Shown here: positions 6,339-10,010 of the stretch, one piece after another
Position numbering within the stretch: the first letter of the stretch is position 1
How the letters are laid out: every line of letters begins with the position of its first letter
From: Burkholderiales bacterium
Lineage (GTDB): Bacteria; Pseudomonadota; Gammaproteobacteria; Burkholderiales; Burkholderiaceae_C
Direction: 5' to 3'
Assembly: GCA_947453585.1 (NCBI GenBank)
Contig: CANGHQ010000037.1
Coordinates: forward strand, 1 to 10,010
Length of the DNA: 10,010 nucleotides
The notes under the pieces: generated by a model
What the model was told of the DNA's origin: nothing
Database searches by the model: none
The model's input: the letters and a program-made list of their open reading frames with translations, nothing else
Position numbers and translations under genes: made by a program

Positions 6339-7040
6339 ATGCCCGATAAACATCTTTCCACCCAATTTGACTCTGAGTTGACTTCGGTGTCCTCCCAGGT
6401 CATGGAACTCGGTGGTTTGGTTGAGTCCCAGATTCGCCAGGCTATTTACGCGCTGCACCATTTCAGCCTTGAAGCTGCGCACGATGTCACCGCCAATGAG
6501 TCACGGGTCAACGCCATGGAAATCGAAATCGACCGCGACCTCTCGTCCATCATTGCCCGGCGCCAACCCACGGCGCGCGATCTGCGTTTGCTCATCGCCA
6601 TCTCCAAAACCACCGCCAACCTGGAGCGCGTGGGTGATGAAGCCGAAAAAATCGCACGCATGGTGGTCTCCATCATCGAGAGTGGCGCGCCACGCTCGCT
6701 GCCTTCGCTGGAGCTGCGCTACGCCGCCGACTTGGCCTCTGGCCTGCTTAACAAGGCGCTCGACGCCTTTGCCCGCCTGGACGTGAACGCGGCGCTGAGC
6801 ATCTTGAAAGAAGATGACCTGATTGACAAAGAATTTGACGGCTTTGTTCGCAAGCTCATCACTTACATGATGGAAGACCCGCGCACCATCTCCCCCAGCC
6901 TGGATTTGCTGTTTTTGGCCAAGGCCATTGAGCGCATTGGCGATCACGCCAAAAACATCGCCGAATTCATCATCTATGTGGTCAAGGGCGAAGATGTGCG
7001 CCACAGCTCCATCGACCGGATCGAGTCCGTCATCAAATGA
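6339..7040 (+). CDS. phoU: Phosphate signalling adaptor PhoU
   Basis: Cytoplasmic negative regulator that connects the state of PstSCAB to the PhoR kinase and keeps the Pho regulon off when phosphate is plentiful. The 233-residue protein consists of two three-helix PhoU repeats. The metal-binding E/DxxxD-type helices are visible as ERVGDEAEKIARM in the first repeat and ERIGDHAKNIAEFIIY in the second, together with NAMEIEIDRDLSSIIARRQPTARDLR near the N-terminus. The ATG at 6339 has an AGGAG site 8 nt upstream; an in-frame TTG at 6300 lacks one and would add non-conserved residues. It overlaps phoB by 4 nt (ATGA), placing adaptor and response regulator in one translation unit. Confidence 0.96.
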   Translation: MPDKHLSTQFDSELTSVSSQVMELGGLVESQIRQAIYALHHFSLEAAHDVTANESRVNAMEIEIDRDLSSIIARRQPTARDLRLLIAISKTTANLERVGDEAEKIARMVVSIIESGAPRSLPSLELRYAADLASGLLNKALDAFARLDVNAALSILKEDDLIDKEFDGFVRKLITYMMEDPRTISPSLDLLFLAKAIERIGDHAKNIAEFIIYVVKGEDVRHSSIDRIESVIK

Positions 7041-7765
7041 GAAACATGCCCGCCGTGCTGGTGGTGGAGGACGAACCTGCCATCGCCGAGCTGATCGCCG
7101 TCAACCTGCGCCACAACGGCTTTCGCCCGACCTGGGCCATGGACAGCGTCAGCGCCCAGCGCGAAATCGACGCAGCCTTGCCCGACCTGATTTTGCTGGA
7201 CTGGATGCTCCCCGGCGAAAGCGGCCTCTCGCTGGCCAAACGCTGGCGCGCCAATGAGCGAACCAAGGCCGTGCCGCTGATCATGCTCACCGCCCGGGGT
7301 GACGAGGCTGACCGCGTAGCGGGCCTGGATGCCGGCGCGGACGACTACATTTCCAAGCCCTTTTCCACCAAAGAGCTGCTCGCCCGCGTGCGCGCAGTGC
7401 TGCGTCGCCACAGCCCCGAGCCCAGTGGCGAGGCCATTGTGATTGCCGGTTTGAGCCTGGATTCGGCCACGCACCGCGTGTCCTTTGCCGACCAGGCGCT
7501 GAAGCTCGGCCCCACCGAGTTCAAGCTGCTGCACTACCTGATGGGCCACGCCGAACGCGTGCACAGCCGTGGCCAGTTGCTCGACAAGGTTTGGGGCGAC
7601 CACGTGTACATCGAAGAGCGCACGGTGGACGTGCACGTCAAGCGCCTGCGCGAGGCCTTGGGCGCTGCCGGCGCCATGGTGGAAACCGTGCGTGGTGCGG
7701 GCTATCGCCTTACGGCCAAGCCGGTGGTACCGGTTGCTGTAGTTGCCAAAGCTTTGGCGGGGTAA
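7037..7765 (+). CDS. phoB: Phosphate regulon response regulator PhoB (OmpR/PhoB family)
   Basis: DNA-binding activator of phosphate-starvation genes, switched on when PhoR phosphorylates it. The 242-residue protein has a receiver domain (about 5-124) with acidic pair Glu11/Asp12, phosphoacceptor Asp55 in LLDWMLPGESG, Thr85 and Lys107 in SKPF. A winged-helix domain follows (about 137-227), with GPTEFKLLHYLM, the recognition helix EERTVDVHVKRLREAL (193-208) and VRGAGYRL (218-225). A 17-residue Val/Ala-rich tail extends past the domain. The start at 7037 overlaps phoU; an internal ATG at 7046, with GAGAA just before it, is an equally possible start (MPAVLVVEDE). Its likely targets in this window are the two Pho boxes in 2341-2467. 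Confidence 0.96.
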   Translation: MRNMPAVLVVEDEPAIAELIAVNLRHNGFRPTWAMDSVSAQREIDAALPDLILLDWMLPGESGLSLAKRWRANERTKAVPLIMLTARGDEADRVAGLDAGADDYISKPFSTKELLARVRAVLRRHSPEPSGEAIVIAGLSLDSATHRVSFADQALKLGPTEFKLLHYLMGHAERVHSRGQLLDKVWGDHVYIEERTVDVHVKRLREALGAAGAMVETVRGAGYRLTAKPVVPVAVVAKALAG

Positions 7766-7768
7766 GTC

Positions 7769-9166
7769 TTGACCTCGCGGATGCTGGGGCGGCTGTTCTC
7801 GTTTGCCCTTTTTCAGGTCGTGGGGGCTGCCTTTGGCTGGTGGTTTTGCCGCAGCTTTATGCCTGTGTCGGCACCAACGCTCGCGCCCATGCTGCTGTCC
7901 GCGCTGGTGTCGAGCTACTTTTGGCAGGTGCTTGATGTGGCGCTGGGCATGCGGGTTCTGCGCTGGCTCAGCAGCGGCGACACGCTGCAAACCCAGGTAG
8001 GTTTTGGCTTGTGGGGTGAAATATCCGACCGCGTGCGGCGCCTGGCCCGCTCGCGCGAGCGCGCTGTTCAGCAGCGTGACGGCCGCTTTCAAGACTTTTT
8101 GGCCGCCATGCAGGCTTCGCCCAATGGCGTTGTGTTGCTGGACGACGATTTGCGCATTGAGTGGTTCAACCAGTCCGCCCAATCGCATTTCGGCCTGGAA
8201 GGAACGCGGGATTTGTTCCAGCACTTCGGCAATCTGGTGCGCGACCCTGGCTTTGCGGCCTATCTGGCCACGGGAGACTTTAAGAGCGATGTGCTCATGC
8301 CAGGGCGCGCCAGCACCGCAGCCAAGCCGGTGCGCCTGTCGGTGCACATGCACCCGTATGGCGACGGCCGCCGTCTGCTGCTCTCGCGCGATGTCACTGC
8401 GGTGGAGCAAGCCGAGGCCATGCGCCGCGACTTTGTGGCCAATGTGTCGCATGAAATCCGCACGCCCTTGACCGTGCTCTCGGGCTTTGTGGAAACCCTG
8501 CAAAGCCTGAGTCTGACCGAGCAAGAACGCGTGCGCTACCTTGACTTGATGGCGCAGCAGGCCGAGCGCATGCAGTCTCTGGTGAGTGATTTGCTCACCT
8601 TGTCGCGCCTGGAGGGAAGCCCGCTGCCTTCCGCACAGGAGTGGGTGCCCATGGCCCCGCTTTTTGAGCATTGCCGCCAGGAGGTGACCGAGCTTTCCCG
8701 TGTGCTTTGGGGCCAGCCCCAGCAACTGTATTTTGAGATAGCCCCCGACATTGCCGTGGCCGGTTCATCCACTGAATTGCACAGCGCCATGCTCAACCTG
8801 ATTGGCAACGCGGTGCGCTACACGCCTGAGGGCAAAAACATCTATGTGCGCTGGCAGGCGCAAGCCGACGGTGGCGCTGTATTTGCGGTGCGCGACGAAG
8901 GTGTGGGCATTGCCCCAGAACACATTCCCCGCCTGACCGAGCGTTTTTACCGCGTAGACCGCAGCCGTTCGCGCGAGACCGGTGGAACCGGCCTGGGGCT
9001 GGCGATTGTCAAACACGTGTCGCAGCGACACGGCGCGGAACTGTCGATTGCCAGCACGCCGGGGCAGGGTTCGACGTTTACCGTGCGCTTTCCCGCCTCA
9101 CGGGTTCGGCTTCCCGCAGAGCCGGTCAGCGCGCCCACCTCCGTCCCCGTTAGCGCCGCTGCATAA
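7769..9166 (+). CDS. phoR: Phosphate regulon sensor histidine kinase PhoR
   Basis: Inner-membrane kinase/phosphatase that sets the phosphorylation state of PhoB in response to phosphate supply reported through PstSCAB and PhoU. The 465-residue protein begins with two membrane segments (about 10-30 and 38-60) and only a very short outside loop, as usual for PhoR, which senses inside the cell. A PAS domain follows (about 106-210: NGVVLLDDDLRIEWFNQSA). The HisKA domain has SHEIRTPL with His228. The HATPase domain has the N-box around Asn347, DEGVG (376-380), ERFYRVD and GTGLGLAIVK (406-415). The start is a TTG 3 nt after phoB, with GGGG in the ribosome site; an ATG at 7781 would shorten the protein by four residues. 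The C-terminal tail (about 442-465) is Pro/Ala/Ser-rich and overlaps the convergent gene. Confidence 0.95.
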   Translation: MTSRMLGRLFSFALFQVVGAAFGWWFCRSFMPVSAPTLAPMLLSALVSSYFWQVLDVALGMRVLRWLSSGDTLQTQVGFGLWGEISDRVRRLARSRERAVQQRDGRFQDFLAAMQASPNGVVLLDDDLRIEWFNQSAQSHFGLEGTRDLFQHFGNLVRDPGFAAYLATGDFKSDVLMPGRASTAAKPVRLSVHMHPYGDGRRLLLSRDVTAVEQAEAMRRDFVANVSHEIRTPLTVLSGFVETLQSLSLTEQERVRYLDLMAQQAERMQSLVSDLLTLSRLEGSPLPSAQEWVPMAPLFEHCRQEVTELSRVLWGQPQQLYFEIAPDIAVAGSSTELHSAMLNLIGNAVRYTPEGKNIYVRWQAQADGGAVFAVRDEGVGIAPEHIPRLTERFYRVDRSRSRETGGTGLGLAIVKHVSQRHGAELSIASTPGQGSTFTVRFPASRVRLPAEPVSAPTSVPVSAAA

Positions 9167-10010
9167 GCCAGACAGCGTCGCCGCCATTGGCTGGGTGTTG
9201 CATCAGGGCTTTGGCATTCCACACGGTGCGGTCCACGGTAGGCGGAACGTCACCGCTGGCGGTGGGGCTTGCCAGCAGCCATGTGCAGCGCACCAGAGAA
9301 CCAGCGCCTACCAAGGGCAGTTGCCCATACCACTGCAGGGCCGCAATCTGGCTTGTGCCCAGGCCTTGCACTTCTACGCAGCCCGGCTTGTCAATGTGTT
9401 CCTTGATACCCCGCACAAAGCTGGTGTAGCCCTGGGTGTAGTCCAGCAAGGGCAGCCACAGCGTCATCAGCAGCAGCCAGCACCAGGCAGCGCCACCTGC
9501 GGGCAAGGCCAGACTTTTCCAAAGCGCCGCACGCTGGCGGCTGGTGCGCCAGCGCACCAGCGCCGCCCAAAAGCCCGTGGCCACCAGCGCCAGCAGCAGC
9601 GCCAGCCCTGAGAACTGCGGCACAAACCCCGGCGCTAACCGCGCCACGTTGGCGGCCGGCTGGCTTGGAAAACCGGTTTGCATTGCCAGCCACACCACCC
9701 AAATGGTGAAGCCGCAGCCCGAGAAAAAAAGCAAGGTAAACCAATCCACGAGCGAGGCCATTTGCCGCTGCAGCGTGGGCAGGGCAAAAGCAGCCAAGCT
9801 GGCCATCGCAGGCAGCGCCAAGAGCAAAGTGCGGTCTGACGATCCGGTAAACAGTGTGGCGACCAGAGTTACGCACAGCAGCCACAGCGGCAGCGCAATG
9901 TGGCGGCTGCCAATGTGCTTACGCCACCGCACTACCGCCCAGCCTGCCAACGGCCACGCAGGCCAGGTGAACCACACCAGCAATTGCGCGTAGCCGTTCC
10001 AGTCAATCCA
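9150..10010 (-). CDS. Multi-pass membrane protein, probable PMT/ArnT-like glycosyltransferase (family 39), C-terminal part
   Basis: The frame is open from the right edge to a TAA at 9150, giving 286 residues; the true start lies outside the window. About six hydrophobic spans are visible (near residues 8-26, 38-55, 60-80, 90-115, 130-150 and 165-185). A soluble C-terminal region of about 95 residues contains RGIKEHIDKPGCVEVQGLG. The arrangement of late membrane spans followed by an outside domain, and segments such as SSDRTLLLALPAMASLAAF, resemble undecaprenyl-phosphate-sugar-using glycosyltransferases related to ArnT/PMT. The catalytic acidic residues of this family lie in the N-terminal loop, which is not in the window, so activity cannot be judged. 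It is convergent with phoR and overlaps it by 17 bp; no functional link to the Pho genes is implied. Confidence 0.7.
   Translation of the reverse strand, partial: WIDWNGYAQLLVWFTWPAWPLAGWAVVRWRKHIGSRHIALPLWLLCVTLVATLFTGSSDRTLLLALPAMASLAAFALPTLQRQMASLVDWFTLLFFSGCGFTIWVVWLAMQTGFPSQPAANVARLAPGFVPQFSGLALLLALVATGFWAALVRWRTSRQRAALWKSLALPAGGAAWCWLLLMTLWLPLLDYTQGYTSFVRGIKEHIDKPGCVEVQGLGTSQIAALQWYGQLPLVGAGSLVRCTWLLASPTASGDVPPTVDRTVWNAKALMQHPANGGDAVWLMQRR
9541..9560. repeat. Perfect 9-bp inverted repeat inside the glycosyltransferase-like gene
   Basis: CTGGTGCGC (9541-9549) and GCGCACCAG (9552-9560) are exact reverse complements around a 2-nt centre. It lies within coding sequence that reads through as LVRWRT-type residues on the minus strand. 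No T-run is next to it. Chance in GC-rich DNA is the simplest explanation. Confidence 0.4.

Noticed and set aside
6974..8725. A 583-codon open frame on the minus strand, antisense to phoB and phoR
   Set aside because: It lies opposite two genes with complete, intact family motifs, its product is His/Gln/Ala-rich without a recognisable domain, and long antisense frames are common in GC-rich DNA.
1..10010. CRISPR array, insertion sequence, prophage, tRNA or rRNA
   Set aside because: Read through for regularly spaced repeats, transposase motifs, terminal inverted repeats and RNA gene signatures; none seen.

Overview
The window is a bacterial chromosomal segment that carries a complete phosphate-starvation (Pho) cluster. 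High GC with strong GC3, the contiguous order pstS-pstC-pstA-pstB-phoU-phoB-phoR, and the style of the Ppx, PhoB and PhoR sequences suggest a betaproteobacterium of the order Burkholderiales, most likely Comamonadaceae (Rhodoferax-like). That placement is an inference from protein recognition; no search was run. There is no sign of mobile elements, phage genes, tRNA, rRNA or CRISPR.

Left part (1-2312, minus strand): the first codons of an unidentified gene leave the window at the left edge, with a plausible promoter at 51-80. Next is ppx (155-1657), an exopolyphosphatase/GppA-type phosphatase that has no Shine-Dalgarno sequence. Then comes a small fasciclin-domain lipoprotein gene (1812-2312), which ends in a clear intrinsic terminator (1734-1762).

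Control region (2313-2503): this divergent intergenic region holds two 18-bp PhoB boxes facing opposite ways. One (2434-2451) drives pstS. The other (2357-2374, minus strand) points at the fasciclin lipoprotein gene. Each is followed 10 bp later by a -10-like hexamer. This makes the fasciclin lipoprotein a candidate Pho-regulon member and is the most interesting point in the window.

Central part (2504-9166, plus strand): pstS encodes the periplasmic phosphate-binding protein, pstC and pstA the permease, pstB the ATPase, phoU the signalling adaptor, phoB the response regulator and phoR the sensor kinase. The genes are tightly packed: pstC/pstA and phoU/phoB overlap by ATGA, and phoB/phoR are separated by 3 nt. 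A long hairpin between pstS and pstC probably lets pstS be expressed more than the permease genes. PstSCAB imports phosphate. PhoU links transporter state to PhoR, PhoR phosphorylates PhoB when phosphate is low, and PhoB activates the two divergent promoters. Ppx would release phosphate from stored polyphosphate.

Right edge (9150-10010, minus strand): the 3' part of a multi-pass membrane protein that resembles PMT/ArnT-type family 39 glycosyltransferases overlaps the end of phoR tail to tail by 17 bp. Overall this is a conventional Pho locus with a few local regulatory details worth testing.
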